The position numbers were made by a program, and so were the translations under genes. A DNA stretch of 48,058 bases from Leptospiraceae bacterium (GTDB lineage Bacteria > Spirochaetota > Leptospiria > Leptospirales > Leptospiraceae). The stretch lies in assembly GCA_016711485.1 (NCBI GenBank), contig JADJSX010000021.1, positions 1 through 48,058 on the forward strand, read 5' to 3'. How positions within the stretch are numbered: position 1 is the stretch's first letter; each line of letters opens with the position of its first letter. Below are positions 19,911 to 29,358 of this stretch, piece by piece. Below the pieces are notes generated by a model. The model made no database searches, was not told the origin of the DNA, and saw nothing but the letters and a program-made list of their open reading frames with translations.

Positions 19911-20201
19911 TGCGAGTATCCACTGCGGTAACGGACTATATCGGAAGCTGTCCGTCACCTTGCTCCAAGCCGGCATAGTTGTATTAGCCACACTTTGTAG
20001 TATTTTTGTTGAACTTACGCAAGTCCAGTGCCTTCGTTCCGGTCACAAAACTTGCAGAGAAGATAATGCAAGTTTTGCGCCCTACACTCAGTCACGGGAC
20101 TTGCTAGTATTAGTACGGCTTGGAGACATGACTTTGAAACTCAAAAGGTGCTACCGCACTTTCGAGTTTCAAAGTCACGTCGGATACTCTTTACGTTAGG
20201 C
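19904..20201 (+). repeat. Long attC-like site 14
   Basis: R'' GCATAAC, R' GTTAGGC. Arm 1 GGTAACGGAC/GTCCGTCACC, arm 3 alpha type. CTTTACG replaces CTTAACG before R'. Confidence 0.88.
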
Positions 20202-20288
20202 GACATTTTATTTTCGACCACGCTTTTGAAGGAACTGACTTTGGGATTTTGAGTAATAGGTTTCCTCGACCTCGTGTCTCGGAAAGAC
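20202..20288 (+). other. 5' structured arm of the Dam cassette
   Basis: Conserved leader shared with cassettes starting at 29146 and 41972: CGACCAC, then AACTGAC (20233-20239), then a hairpin around CGACCTCGTGTC with GGAAAGAC. AACTGAC pairs with GTCAGTT at 22484-22490, 2.2 kb away at the cassette's other end. Confidence 0.65.
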
Positions 20289-20457
20289 TAAAAGATTTTT
20301 CTCCGAATTTAAGGCATTGATCCATAAAAATAATGAAATCTAGCTTCAGTTTCGGTTGTAATGGTTTTGAAAATAGGGATTCTTTAATATAAAAACAAGA
20401 AATCAATAGACATATTTTTATTGCATAAATAAACCTTTTCTAAAAGTATTTATTTAA

Positions 20458-21552
20458 ATGGACATAATTGCAAAAATAACTGGCATTGAGTATAAAATTC
20501 ATGTGAAGGAAGAACTAAAAATATTTAGTTTATCTGAATTTGATATTAATGCGCTGCCTGCTAGCTTTATTTTAGCAGATAAAAATTCTACTTTTGCAAT
20601 CAGCAAATGGGTTTCACCTAAAAGAACTCGCTCTTATCCGTATGAAAGAGTTTATAACACTTTAAGTTCAACAAAGAAAATCACTATTATCCCCATCGTA
20701 AAAGATGAAGGTTTTGCAGGCGATCGTGATTTCATCCAATGGGATACGGTATCCATGATGAGTCTTTTAGATGTCTATGTAATTCTTGCTTATTATGAAA
20801 CAGCGGACAAACATAAAAGCCGCAAAGACAAAATTACGAATCAATCTTTCAATAATGATTTCATATTAGCTAAAATTAAAGAAATTAAAAGTTATCATAG
20901 TTCAGCTCTTCATTGGAATATAAACGAGTTGAAAATAAATTTGTATAATTTGATGGATAAGGTAAAACACTCTTATTCGCAAATAGAAACGAACCTGAAA
21001 ACGAAATTACATTCAACAAAAGGACTAGATGACTTTCAAAAACAGATTAAAAAAGATTTAGATTTCTTCATGGATAATTCTCGAAAAAAATCTATGGAAG
21101 CTCAAGCGAGAGAGATTGAAACAAATCAACCAAAAGAATTTTTAAAAACTTTAACTAAAGCTAAAATCACAATTACAAACTATCTAGGTGGGAAATATTT
21201 TCTTACCATTGATGAAATTGAATTGGAAGCAAAAATGCTGTATCTAATTGAATCCAAACATAGTAAATCTTCAGTTCTTCCAAGTCTCAGTGATATAAAA
21301 GATGGATTGTTAAAATTAATTTTATTGAGTAACTTAAAAGATGTAACCGTTGATGGGAAAAAGATAAAGTGTAAACCAATTTTAAATTTAACTTCTTTAA
21401 AACTAAAAGGTTCCATCCAATCCGATTCAAATGAATTGGATAAATTTTTTAAAGCCAATGCTTTCAATGAAAGAAATAAAGAACTGATTAAAAAAATTTT
21501 CCAAGAAGCTAATGAGAATAATTTCCTCGTTAGAATAAAGAGGGCTAGATAA
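20458..21552 (+). CDS. Candidate type II restriction endonuclease paired with a Dam-type methylase
   Basis: A 364-residue protein directly upstream of, and touching, a DNA adenine methylase gene (TAA at 21550-21552, ATG at 21553). It has a distinctive block KWVSPKRTRSYPYERVYNTL and then GFAGDRDFIQWDTVSMMSLL, which I associate with proteins encoded next to Dam-like methylases. A late segment, EIELEAKMLYLIESKHSK, contains an E-x-K that could complete a PD-(D/E)XK site. I infer a restriction endonuclease from the context and that motif; the cleavage specificity cannot be read. No strong ribosome-binding site is visible before ATG 20458. The cassette has covarying structured arms at both ends. 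Confidence 0.6.
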   Translation: MDIIAKITGIEYKIHVKEELKIFSLSEFDINALPASFILADKNSTFAISKWVSPKRTRSYPYERVYNTLSSTKKITIIPIVKDEGFAGDRDFIQWDTVSMMSLLDVYVILAYYETADKHKSRKDKITNQSFNNDFILAKIKEIKSYHSSALHWNINELKINLYNLMDKVKHSYSQIETNLKTKLHSTKGLDDFQKQIKKDLDFFMDNSRKKSMEAQAREIETNQPKEFLKTLTKAKITITNYLGGKYFLTIDEIELEAKMLYLIESKHSKSSVLPSLSDIKDGLLKLILLSNLKDVTVDGKKIKCKPILNLTSLKLKGSIQSDSNELDKFFKANAFNERNKELIKKIFQEANENNFLVRIKRAR

Positions 21553-22410
21553 ATGTTGATAAAAAGCCCTCTTAGATACCCCGGCGGAAAAAGTAGAGCC
21601 ATTGACCTCATTTCTACCCTCATTCCTGATTTTCAAGAATTCAGAGAGCCCTTCGTTGGAGGAGGTTCTGTATTTATTTATTTGAAACAAAAATATCCTA
21701 AAAGAAAGTTTTGGATTAATGATTTATATTTTCAACTGTATACATTCTGGGATATGTGTCAAAAGGATTTAGATTCAGTAGTAAGGCAAATTCATATTTG
21801 GCGCAATGAGTTCGAAAATGGTAAAGATTTACATAAATTTTTAAATGAAAATATTGTGAAGTTTAATTCCGTTGAAATTGCAAGTGCCTTTTTTATTTAC
21901 AATCGAATTACATTTTCTGGAACAAGCGAATCCGGCGGATTTTCAGAACAAGCATTTCGTGGAAGATTTACTGAATCGAGTATTGTAAGATTGCAGAATA
22001 TGAATCGTATTCTAGATAACTTACGAATTACAAATTTAGATTTTGAAGAAGTTGTAAACGAAAAAGGTAAAGATGTTTTTATATTTTTAGACCCTCCTTA
22101 TTTTTCAGCTACAAAGTCAGCATTGTATGGAAAAAACGGAAATATGCACAAAAAATTCGACCATGTTAGATTTGCTGAAACGATGCGAAACTGTAAACAT
22201 AAATGGCTTATTACTTATGACGATTGTGACCATATACGGGAACTTTTTAAATTTGCTAATGTCATGTCTTGGAATTTAACGTATGGAATGCGAAATGTAA
22301 CGGATTCATCAGATCAGAACGGCAAAGAGTTGTTCATCTCTAATTATTTAGAAGAACTTCCTTCTATGAAACAATTGGATTTGTTTTTAACGAAGCCTGC
22401 ATTAGTTTAA
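21553..22410 (+). CDS. DNA adenine methylase (Dam/MT-A70-independent D12 class)
   Basis: A 285-residue N6-adenine methyltransferase of the Dam/D12 class. The start SPLRYPGGKSRA is the typical N-terminus, the AdoMet-binding motif is REPFVGGGSVF (about residues 31-41), and the catalytic motif IV is FLDPPYFS with DPPY at 180-183. It should protect the host from its neighbour's cleavage by methylating adenine in the recognition site. It starts right after the stop of the upstream gene, so the two form one transcription unit in one cassette. The length is normal for the family. Confidence 0.92.
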   Translation: MLIKSPLRYPGGKSRAIDLISTLIPDFQEFREPFVGGGSVFIYLKQKYPKRKFWINDLYFQLYTFWDMCQKDLDSVVRQIHIWRNEFENGKDLHKFLNENIVKFNSVEIASAFFIYNRITFSGTSESGGFSEQAFRGRFTESSIVRLQNMNRILDNLRITNLDFEEVVNEKGKDVFIFLDPPYFSATKSALYGKNGNMHKKFDHVRFAETMRNCKHKWLITYDDCDHIRELFKFANVMSWNLTYGMRNVTDSSDQNGKELFISNYLEELPSMKQLDLFLTKPALV

Positions 22411-22434
22411 GAATTTATTTAGTATTGGTAAATG

Positions 22435-22524
22435 GAGTAAGTATTACACTCGACCTCGTGTCGAGGCTGGTTCTAGAAGTAATGTCAGTTAGACTTTGTA
22501 GAAGTTCACGAAAATAAAACGTCA
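22435..22524 (+). other. 3' structured arm of the Dam cassette
   Basis: Contains GGAGTAAGTATTACA, the hairpin CTCGAC-CTCGT-GTCGAG (22449-22465), GGCTGGTTCTAG and GTCAGTT (22484-22490), which pairs with AACTGAC in the 5' arm. Equivalent arms occur at 31149-31240 and 46853-46942. Confidence 0.65.
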
Positions 22525-22825
22525 GCCTAACTGCGAGTATCCACTGCGGAGGTGAACTAGGTTCGGATGCTGTTCACCTCCTTGCTCCAAGCCGGCTTAG
22601 TTGTATTAGCCAAACTTTGTAGTATTTTTGTTGAACTTACGCAAGTCCAGTGCCTTCATTCCGGTCACAAAACTTGCAAGAGAATAATGCAAGTTTTGCG
22701 CCCTACACTCAGTCACGGGACTTGCTAGTAGTTGGTCGGCTTGGAGACATTGAAAAAATGACAAGAAAAATTCTTGGGGAATTTTCTTGTCATTTTTTCA
22801 ACGTCGGATACTCTTAACGTTAGAC
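22525..22825 (+). repeat. Long attC-like site 15
   Basis: R'' GCCTAAC, R' GTTAGAC. Arm 1 GGAGGTGAAC type. Arm 3 is the gamma type: TTGAAAAAATGACAAG pairing with CTTGTCATTTTTTCAA, same geometry as alpha and beta but different sequence. Confidence 0.9.
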
Positions 22826-22859
22826 GGCATTTCGTTCAAAATATAAAAAGGAAACAATA

Positions 22860-23960
22860 ATGAATATTTTTAATGTATTATCGACAGGAGATTCTAAAAT
22901 TAAGGAACCATCAATAACTTCCTTTCTTTCATTTATGTTAGACCCCTATTTAGATCACGGTCTTGGTTTTTACTTGATTAATCATATAGAGAAATTACTT
23001 ACAATTAAATTAACCTCTGAACATGATGATGTAGATATTGAAATAGAGATAGAACCAATACTTAGAAACAAAGCAAATAAAATTAGAAGAGATGCAGATA
23101 TATTAATTTCGTATGTATCCTATAATTCTGACAATAGTATAAATTTAAAAAGGATTATTTGCATTGAAAATAAGATCAAAGAGACTTCAATCTCGTCAGG
23201 ACAAATGAACGAATTGTATGAAAACTTAAAGGATACGTTACTGGAAAAATACGATTCTATCGATATTGAAAAATTGGAAATATATATGGTACTTCTTAGT
23301 CCAACAAATAATTCAAAAGCAACAATGGAAACTAATAATATCAAGCTGACTTCTGCACAACATAAAAAAATGAATATTAATTGGATGGAAAATGACGGAT
23401 TAAGAAAGAAATTTACTGAAATTCTAGCTTTAGAGACAATTGGTGAAATACCAACACTTAATAAAGATTTTATTTTTCTTTTAAAAAACTTAATAGAATT
23501 TTCCAATAATAATTTTACTAGTAAAAATGAAGAAGATGTAATAGAAGGAAAAAATAAAAAAGAGTTTGTCTATAACTTCAATGATTACATAAATTTACTA
23601 TCAATAGATAGTTCCATAAAAAAGGATTTAGTAATTCTGCATAATTATTTACTAAGTGAATACAAAGCAGAATTCAGAATTGCTCCCCGTGATAAAAGAA
23701 TTACTTATGCCTATCAGTTACCATATTCTTTTAAAACGATATTTTTTCAGATTAAAAATCATAAGAAAGATAAATTGATACTACAATTGAGAAAATCTGA
23801 GGATGAAAGAGTTCCTACATCAAAAAATCTTGATATAGAAGAATATAAGGATTATGTATATAAAGTAAATGTAAATAAATTAGAGAATATTTTTGAAGAG
23901 CTGAAATCTTTAATTGAAAAAAGTTTATCGTTTGTTAAAAATGAACGAAACGCCGTCTAA
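22860..23960 (+). CDS. PD-(D/E)XK nuclease-superfamily protein
   Basis: A 366-residue protein with N-terminal NVLSTGDSKIKEPSITSFLS, then the nuclease core: Asp in RRDADILISYV and ENK in RIICIENKIKETSISSGQM, an arrangement of D-x(n)-E-x-K with a following Gln-containing helix (QMNELYENL) as in PD-(D/E)XK proteins of the PDDEXK_4 kind. The C-terminal third is unassigned. Such proteins are frequent in defence islands, but no partner gene is present in the cassette. The stop TAA (23958-23960) is part of the R'' core GTCTAAC. AAAAAGGAAACAATA precedes the ATG. Cassette ends are GTTAGACGGCATTTCGTTC and GAACGAAACGCCGTCTAAC. Confidence 0.72.
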   Translation: MNIFNVLSTGDSKIKEPSITSFLSFMLDPYLDHGLGFYLINHIEKLLTIKLTSEHDDVDIEIEIEPILRNKANKIRRDADILISYVSYNSDNSINLKRIICIENKIKETSISSGQMNELYENLKDTLLEKYDSIDIEKLEIYMVLLSPTNNSKATMETNNIKLTSAQHKKMNINWMENDGLRKKFTEILALETIGEIPTLNKDFIFLLKNLIEFSNNNFTSKNEEDVIEGKNKKEFVYNFNDYINLLSIDSSIKKDLVILHNYLLSEYKAEFRIAPRDKRITYAYQLPYSFKTIFFQIKNHKKDKLILQLRKSEDERVPTSKNLDIEEYKDYVYKVNVNKLENIFEELKSLIEKSLSFVKNERNAV

Positions 23961-24252
23961 CTGCGAGTATCCGCTAAGAGAGTGAACTATGTTTGGAAGC
24001 TGTTCACTCTCTTGCTCCGAGCCGGCTTAGTTGTTGAAGTGAAAATTTTTAGTATATTTGTCAGACTAATGCAAGTCCAGTGCCTTCACTACTGTCACGA
24101 AACTTGCAGAAAAGAGCAAGTTTACGTGCCATCCGTTCAGTCACAGGACTTGCTAGTAGTTGTTGGCTCGGAGACATTGAGAAAATGGAAAGAAAAATGT
24201 TTGGGGCATTTTCTTCCCATTTTCTCAACGTCGGATACTCTTAACGTTAGGT
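23955..24252 (+). repeat. Long attC-like site 16
   Basis: R'' GTCTAAC (also supplies the stop codon of the preceding gene), R' GTTAGGT. Arm 1 AAGAGAGTGAAC type, arm 2 CTCCGAGCC/GGCTCGGAG, arm 3 beta type with a changed loop (ATGTTTGGGGCAT). Confidence 0.9.
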
Positions 24253-24303
24253 GAAAGAATCGGCTAAATTCTTTCATACTAAAACTAACGGATAGGAACA
24301 AAA

Positions 24304-24937
24304 ATGAGCACCTTACTAGATAAGACAAATATTCTTCTAAAACAAATTGCTGAGATTACCTCTTTTGATGCGGTTGCTAAATGGGACAATGAAGCTAAAG
24401 GAGTTCTTGAACTTTAAAAAAAGCATTTGAAGAAGCGAATGGAATTGAAGAGATTTTAAAAAAGATTTAACTTCTCTGGAAATTAAATATAAAAATTTGC
24501 CCTTTTATAAAAAAGTTTTTCTATAATAAAAAAATGGAAAAGGCAATATTAGTAAAGATTGAAGAAATTCGTAATACCAAAGATACACATACTCGATGTA
24601 TTAATTTTTTGGAAGAATGGATTGAAAAAACACCGGACGACAAAAATCAAGCTGACTTAATGTTGAAAGAATTAAAACTCGAAAAAAAGAATTAACGACT
24701 GCCAAGAAAGAAATATCAGCACAAATAAAAGATATAAATAACAAAGCTAGAATGGAGAACGCACAAGTTTCAACTGAATATTTTTCTAGTGCAAAATCTA
24801 AACAGCTACAAAAAATTCAAATTAGAATGAACAAAGAAAATTCACTTCTTTCTCAGCAAGACCAAAAAGCCGCAATGGACAAACAGATAATTGATATTGA
24901 AAAATTAATTAATTGGGTAGAGAGGATTAAGATGTAA
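24304..24937 (+). pseudogene. Frameshifted coiled-coil protein
   Basis: Starting at ATG 24304 the product reads MSTLLDKTNILLKQIAEITS and continues through at least three single-base frame breaks to a Lys/Glu/Gln-rich helical region and ends in NWVERIKM. Joining the frames gives one continuous protein of about 210 residues, largely coiled-coil. Breaks lie in runs of A or T (near 24415, 24465 and 24520, and again near 24690). No catalytic motif is visible. It shares a cassette with an HNH protein and may have been its partner. Confidence 0.55.
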
Positions 24938-24938
24938 T

Positions 24939-25863
24939 TTGCATCTTATTAAAAAAATGATGGAATTAAAAATTAATAAATCAGGGCAGACTCCTTCAAA
25001 AAGAAATTTTCAAAAGCTAACTACTATTGAAAAAATTTTACTTGCCGCTTCCTGTTTAGATATAAAACCAAATGATGAAATATATAGGCTAACGTTATTC
25101 GGAATAGTCCAAACTCATATTGAAAATTTAACCGAAGAAGCATTGCAGGGAACATTACATAAGAGCATTTATTTTACAAGAACATCGAATGGGAATTATA
25201 AGCTGACTCAAGGAGGACTTCTAAAAATAAAAGAATTCGAAAATTCAAATATAAAAAGATAAGTAAATCGTCTTATTTCAAATTTATTAAAAATGTTGGA
25301 ACGGATAAGTATTCAGTAACTATAGATTCGTTGAACCAAAAATATATCCCAGAAAAAATGACGAAAAATTTACTAGTGCAGAAATTGTAAACTTTTTGAG
25401 CAATAAAGAAATTAATACAAAAAGTGATTCTAAACCATTACGATTACTTAATTGGATAATCCAGGATAATTATTCTTGGAACATTTGGAACTCTGAGTTT
25501 TATGAGGAGGAAGAAGGATTCGTAGAAGGTAAACAAGTATTATCCTTACATAATCGTATTGAGAGAAATCGTAAGGTTGTAGATTTATTAAAAGCTAATA
25601 GACTAAAAAAAGACCCTAATTTAAAATGCGAAATATGTAATTTTTCTTTCATTGAAAAATATGGTGATTGGGGTGAAGGCTATATCGAGGTACATCATAT
25701 TAAGCCGTTGTCGACAATAAAGGAAGAAACAAAAACTAAAATTGAAGATTTAATTTTAGTATGTTCAAATTGTCATAGAATGTTACATAGAATTAGACCG
25801 TGGAAAGATAGCCTAAATATTATTAGGAAATCTATTCGTAGAAGAGCCGATTCCTTCACCTAA
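24939..25863 (+). pseudogene. HNH endonuclease with frameshifted N-terminus
   Basis: The C-terminal 155 residues are open and carry a clear HNH nuclease: CEICNFSF, then the catalytic IEVHHIKPLS, then LVCSNCHRMLHR. The N-terminal region (24939-25262: FQKLTTIEKILLAASCLDI... LTQGGLLKIKEFENSN) is in another frame, with one or two breaks between 25262 and 25396. The apparent start at 25396 is only a TTG within the gene. HNH proteins of this form are typical of modification-dependent restriction. The stop TAA (25861-25863) lies in the R'' core ACCTAAC. Confidence 0.65.
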
Positions 25864-26155
25864 CTGCGAGTATCCACTGCGGCGACTCACTAAGCTCGGA
25901 TGATGTGAGTCACCTTGCTCCAAGCCGACTTAACTGTTGCAGTTGAACTTTTTAGTATATTTGTCAGACTTACGCAAGTCCAGTGCCTTCGTTCCGGTCA
26001 CAAAACTTGCAAGAGAATAATGCAAGTTTTGCGCCCTACACTCAGTCACAGGACTTGCTAGTATTAGTTCGGCTTGGAGACATGACTTTGAAACTCAAAA
26101 GGTGCTACCGCACTTTCGAGTTTCAAAGTCACGTCGGATACTCTTTACGTTAGGC
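25858..26155 (+). repeat. Long attC-like site 17
   Basis: R'' ACCTAAC, R' GTTAGGC. Arm 1 is CGACTCAC/GTGAGTCAC, yet another covariant. Arm 3 alpha type. Confidence 0.88.
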
Positions 26156-26191
26156 GAAAACGTAGCGAATCTATTTATATAAGGATACATA

Positions 26192-28840
26192 ATGAAAACA
26201 GAAAAAGTAGTTTTTTGTAGAATTGGTTGGGGGAAATATTATGGATTAGATGGCAATACTGAAACATTAATTGGAGGTGGAGAATGGAATAAAGATAATA
26301 TTGGAAGTGAAGTTCATAATTTTTGGAAACACAAAGGAAAATTTTATGGATACGTTCAGTCACCTTCGAAAGGCGAACCTGGTAAGTTTAATTTTCAGAG
26401 AGTCCTAAAAAATGGGAATAATGAATCCGGTGAGTTAAAAAATGTTCTTGTAATTTTCTATTCAATAAATCCTTACCGAGGAAAATCTAGGATATTGGGC
26501 TGGTACAAAAATGCAACAATATATGATAGTTACGAAGAACGTTCTTTTGATGAAACGAATTATTTTAATATGGAGGCAAAGGTAGAAGATTGTGTTTTAT
26601 TACCAATCGAGAATCGAAAATTTATAGTTCCGAGAAAAGGTAAAGGCAGTGACCAAGGAACTGGACAGTCAAATATATATTATACTCTTGATGAGGACGG
26701 GGATTCAAAACAAGAATCGTGGATTAAAGAAGCGATTGAGTATATTAATGGTTATAATGGAAGAAATTTATTAAATGAGGATTTAAATAAATTACCAATA
26801 AATAGCTCAACAGAAATTGAGACGAATGAAAAAGCATATTCCTATTCTGGTGACTATACCGAAATAGAAGCATTCGATAATCGTAAGTTTTTAAAAGCAG
26901 AAGAAAAAGAAAAAATTCAATCTAGATATAAGCCAATTGTATTTTTTAAAAAGGATATAAATAGTTATTTGAAGATAGATCAGAAAAAGGATAACGTCTC
27001 CTTTTTAGAATTATTTAATAGCGTTTTAAATTTAAACGAATTAAAAGAAATAAAATTAGTAAGTTATGTTATGAGTAATTCTTTTTTTGAGGAATTAAAA
27101 ATATTTAATACATGTAAATCTAAAAATATTGAAATAAAAATCCTTGTAGCTCCCCCAGAAGGAATTTCTCATAATTTTGCGCTAAAATTAAAATCGCTAG
27201 ATGAAAGCAATAGTTTATATAAAATTAAACAGATTAGAAAAAACGTATACTCGCCAAATTTAATGCACAGCAAATTATCAATTTTTATATTCGGAAATAA
27301 TTGTATTTCAATTATTGGTTCCTCAAATCTTACATTGAGAGGCTTGAAATATAATACTGAAATAAATACCGCTCTTTTAGATAGCATTAATAGTAGTTAT
27401 GCCAATAACTATTTTGATGAATTATGGAATAATGAATCAGAAGAATTAAATCCGGCAGAATTTAATGCAGTGGATAATTCTGATTTATCGGTTACGCCGA
27501 GTCCTATATTAAAAAGAGAATTATTCAAATATCAAAAAGAAGCCATTTCAAAATTAGAAAAACGTGTGAATCACTTTTTAGATAAAAGTCCTAAAATAGG
27601 CGGGCATGGAGGAGGATTTCTTGTTTTACCTTTAGGAGCAGGAAAAACAATAACAGCTTTGCGTTGGATTTTTGAAAACTTATTCAAAAAAAGAAAAGCT
27701 AAGGTCTTATGGTTAGCACATAGAAGGGAATTATTAGATCAAGCCTATGAAACTGGATTTCAAGAAAATAGTTATCTACAAACGAAAATAGAACTAAATG
27801 ATAGCTTCCGATACATTTCCTCAGTTCAAGGAGATTACTTTCTTGAAGGTGATTTTCTTTTTTTGACTACAGGCTTAGCTTTTTCAAGATTCGATTCATT
27901 GAAAGAAGTTAAATTTGATTTGATAGTATGCGATGAAGCCCATCGTGCGTCCGAATTAACTTTACAATACGGTGAAATTTTAAAAAAGTTAAAGTATTCC
28001 TTTGTTTTAGGATTAACCGCTACTCCATACCGAGGAGATATTCAAAATACAAATGCTCTTGCAAATATTTTTAATTTAGATCGTTCGGAGAAAAATAAAT
28101 CTTTACCTGATTTAATTTACGAGTGCGATTACAAACGAATAAAAGAATTAGAACCAGATAAAAAAATATTCTCGAAAAGAGAAACTTTGCCGCCTATAGA
28201 AACGGGAATTAAAAAAAGAATAGGAGAAAATAATTTTGAATTTTCTTTAGATGAATTTGATACACCCAAAAGAAATAAACTGATAGTAGAAAAATATTTT
28301 GAATTAAAACAAAAATACAAAATTAAATCATCTATCATTTTCTGTATTAGTTGTGAACATGCAAATAAAATTGCAGAACTCATAAATGAAAAATCAGAAG
28401 GTGAAGCACAAGCATTTCACAATGGAGAAATACGAGAAGAAGCCTCAATCCTTGATTTAGAAAATGGAAATTCAATTGCTCCAATAAGACAGGATATTAT
28501 TATAGAATTTAGAAAAGGCAAAATTCCATGTCTAACGTCTGTTCTATTACTTACAGAAGGATTTGACGTTCCGAAAGTGGATGCGATATTTCTTGCTAGA
28601 CCTACTTATAGTACTTTGTTGTTAATGCAAATGATTGGTAGAGGTATAAGGGGAATTGATATAGGCGGAACTGAAATTTGTTATATTGTAGATTTCATTG
28701 ACCAGACAGATCATCATCAAAAAAGACACGAAACGATTATGAAAATATCTAGAATGACTGAAACTTTTGATAATATTGAGATAAAGGAAAACGAAATAGA
28801 AATATATGATAGACTTATAAGCAGGGAAAATAGTATTTGA
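26192..28840 (+). CDS. PLD nuclease-SF2 helicase fusion with modification-reader-like N-terminus
   Basis: An 882-residue multidomain protein. Residues 1-165 or so form a domain (GEWNKDN, GYVQSP, NVLVIFYS, LGWYKNATIYD) also found in the HNH protein at 32725-33670; it may be a reader of modified DNA, which is inference. A phospholipase-D-like nuclease domain follows with H359-x-K361 and N379 (HSKLSIFIFGNN, GSSNLTLRG). Then an SF2 helicase: Walker A GAGKT 482-486, DEAH 581-584, LTATPYRGD, and the C-terminal TEGFDVPKVDAIFLARPT and QMIGRGIRG motifs. ATG 26192 follows AAGGATACATA. The layout suggests a single-protein restriction system. Cassette ends: GTTAGGCGAAAACGTAGCG and CGCTACGTCTTCGCCTAAC. 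Confidence 0.85.
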   Translation: MKTEKVVFCRIGWGKYYGLDGNTETLIGGGEWNKDNIGSEVHNFWKHKGKFYGYVQSPSKGEPGKFNFQRVLKNGNNESGELKNVLVIFYSINPYRGKSRILGWYKNATIYDSYEERSFDETNYFNMEAKVEDCVLLPIENRKFIVPRKGKGSDQGTGQSNIYYTLDEDGDSKQESWIKEAIEYINGYNGRNLLNEDLNKLPINSSTEIETNEKAYSYSGDYTEIEAFDNRKFLKAEEKEKIQSRYKPIVFFKKDINSYLKIDQKKDNVSFLELFNSVLNLNELKEIKLVSYVMSNSFFEELKIFNTCKSKNIEIKILVAPPEGISHNFALKLKSLDESNSLYKIKQIRKNVYSPNLMHSKLSIFIFGNNCISIIGSSNLTLRGLKYNTEINTALLDSINSSYANNYFDELWNNESEELNPAEFNAVDNSDLSVTPSPILKRELFKYQKEAISKLEKRVNHFLDKSPKIGGHGGGFLVLPLGAGKTITALRWIFENLFKKRKAKVLWLAHRRELLDQAYETGFQENSYLQTKIELNDSFRYISSVQGDYFLEGDFLFLTTGLAFSRFDSLKEVKFDLIVCDEAHRASELTLQYGEILKKLKYSFVLGLTATPYRGDIQNTNALANIFNLDRSEKNKSLPDLIYECDYKRIKELEPDKKIFSKRETLPPIETGIKKRIGENNFEFSLDEFDTPKRNKLIVEKYFELKQKYKIKSSIIFCISCEHANKIAELINEKSEGEAQAFHNGEIREEASILDLENGNSIAPIRQDIIIEFRKGKIPCLTSVLLLTEGFDVPKVDAIFLARPTYSTLLLMQMIGRGIRGIDIGGTEICYIVDFIDQTDHHQKRHETIMKISRMTETFDNIEIKENEIEIYDRLISRENSI

Positions 28841-28852
28841 CGCTACGTCTTC

Positions 28853-29152
28853 GCCTAACTGCGAGTATCCACTGCGGTAACGGACTATATCGGAAGCTGT
28901 CCGTCACCTTGCTCCAAGCCGGCTTAGTCGTGTTAGTCAAACTTTGTAGTATTTTTGTTGAACTTACGCAAGTCCAGTGCCTTCGCTCCGGTCACAAAAC
29001 TTGCAAGAGAATAATGCAAGTTTTGCGCCCTACACTCAGTCACGGGACTTGCTAGTAGTTGGTCGGCTTGGAGACATTGAAAAAATGACAAGAAAAATTC
29101 TTGGGGAATTTTCTTGTCATTTTTTCAACGTCGGATACTCTTAACGTTAGAC
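28853..29152 (+). repeat. Long attC-like site 18
   Basis: R'' GCCTAAC, R' GTTAGAC. Arm 1 GGTAACGGAC/GTCCGTCACC, arm 3 gamma type. Confidence 0.9.
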
Positions 29153-29240
29153 GGCATTTTAGGTTCGACCACACTCTCAAAAGGAACTGACGCTGAGCTA
29201 TTCAGGAGTAGGTTTCCTCGACCTCGTGTCTCGGAAAGAC
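29153..29240 (+). other. 5' structured arm of the ankyrin cassette
   Basis: Conserved leader like that at 20202-20288: CGACCAC, then AACTGACGCT (29185-29194), then a hairpin around CGACCTCGTGTC and GGAAAGAC. AACTGACGCT is perfectly complementary to AGCGTCAGTT at 31197-31206. Confidence 0.68.
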
Positions 29241-29358
29241 TTGATGTTAAATTTAAGCTAAGTATGCCTTAAAATAAGTTTGAATTTTCTTGAATTAAAT
29301 TTTATTTTTGTAAATCAGAGCAAATATAAATTGTAACAAAAAGGAGTTAAAGAAAAAT

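Noticed and set aside
20191..20406. Minus-strand 71-codon frame over the leader of the Dam cassette
   Set aside because: The region is a conserved structured arm shared with two other cassettes in which no such frame is kept.
21180..21690. Minus-strand frames opposite the restriction and methylase genes, and similar frames opposite other genes
   Set aside because: They are shadows of well-supported plus-strand genes, without ribosome-binding sites or recognisable domains.
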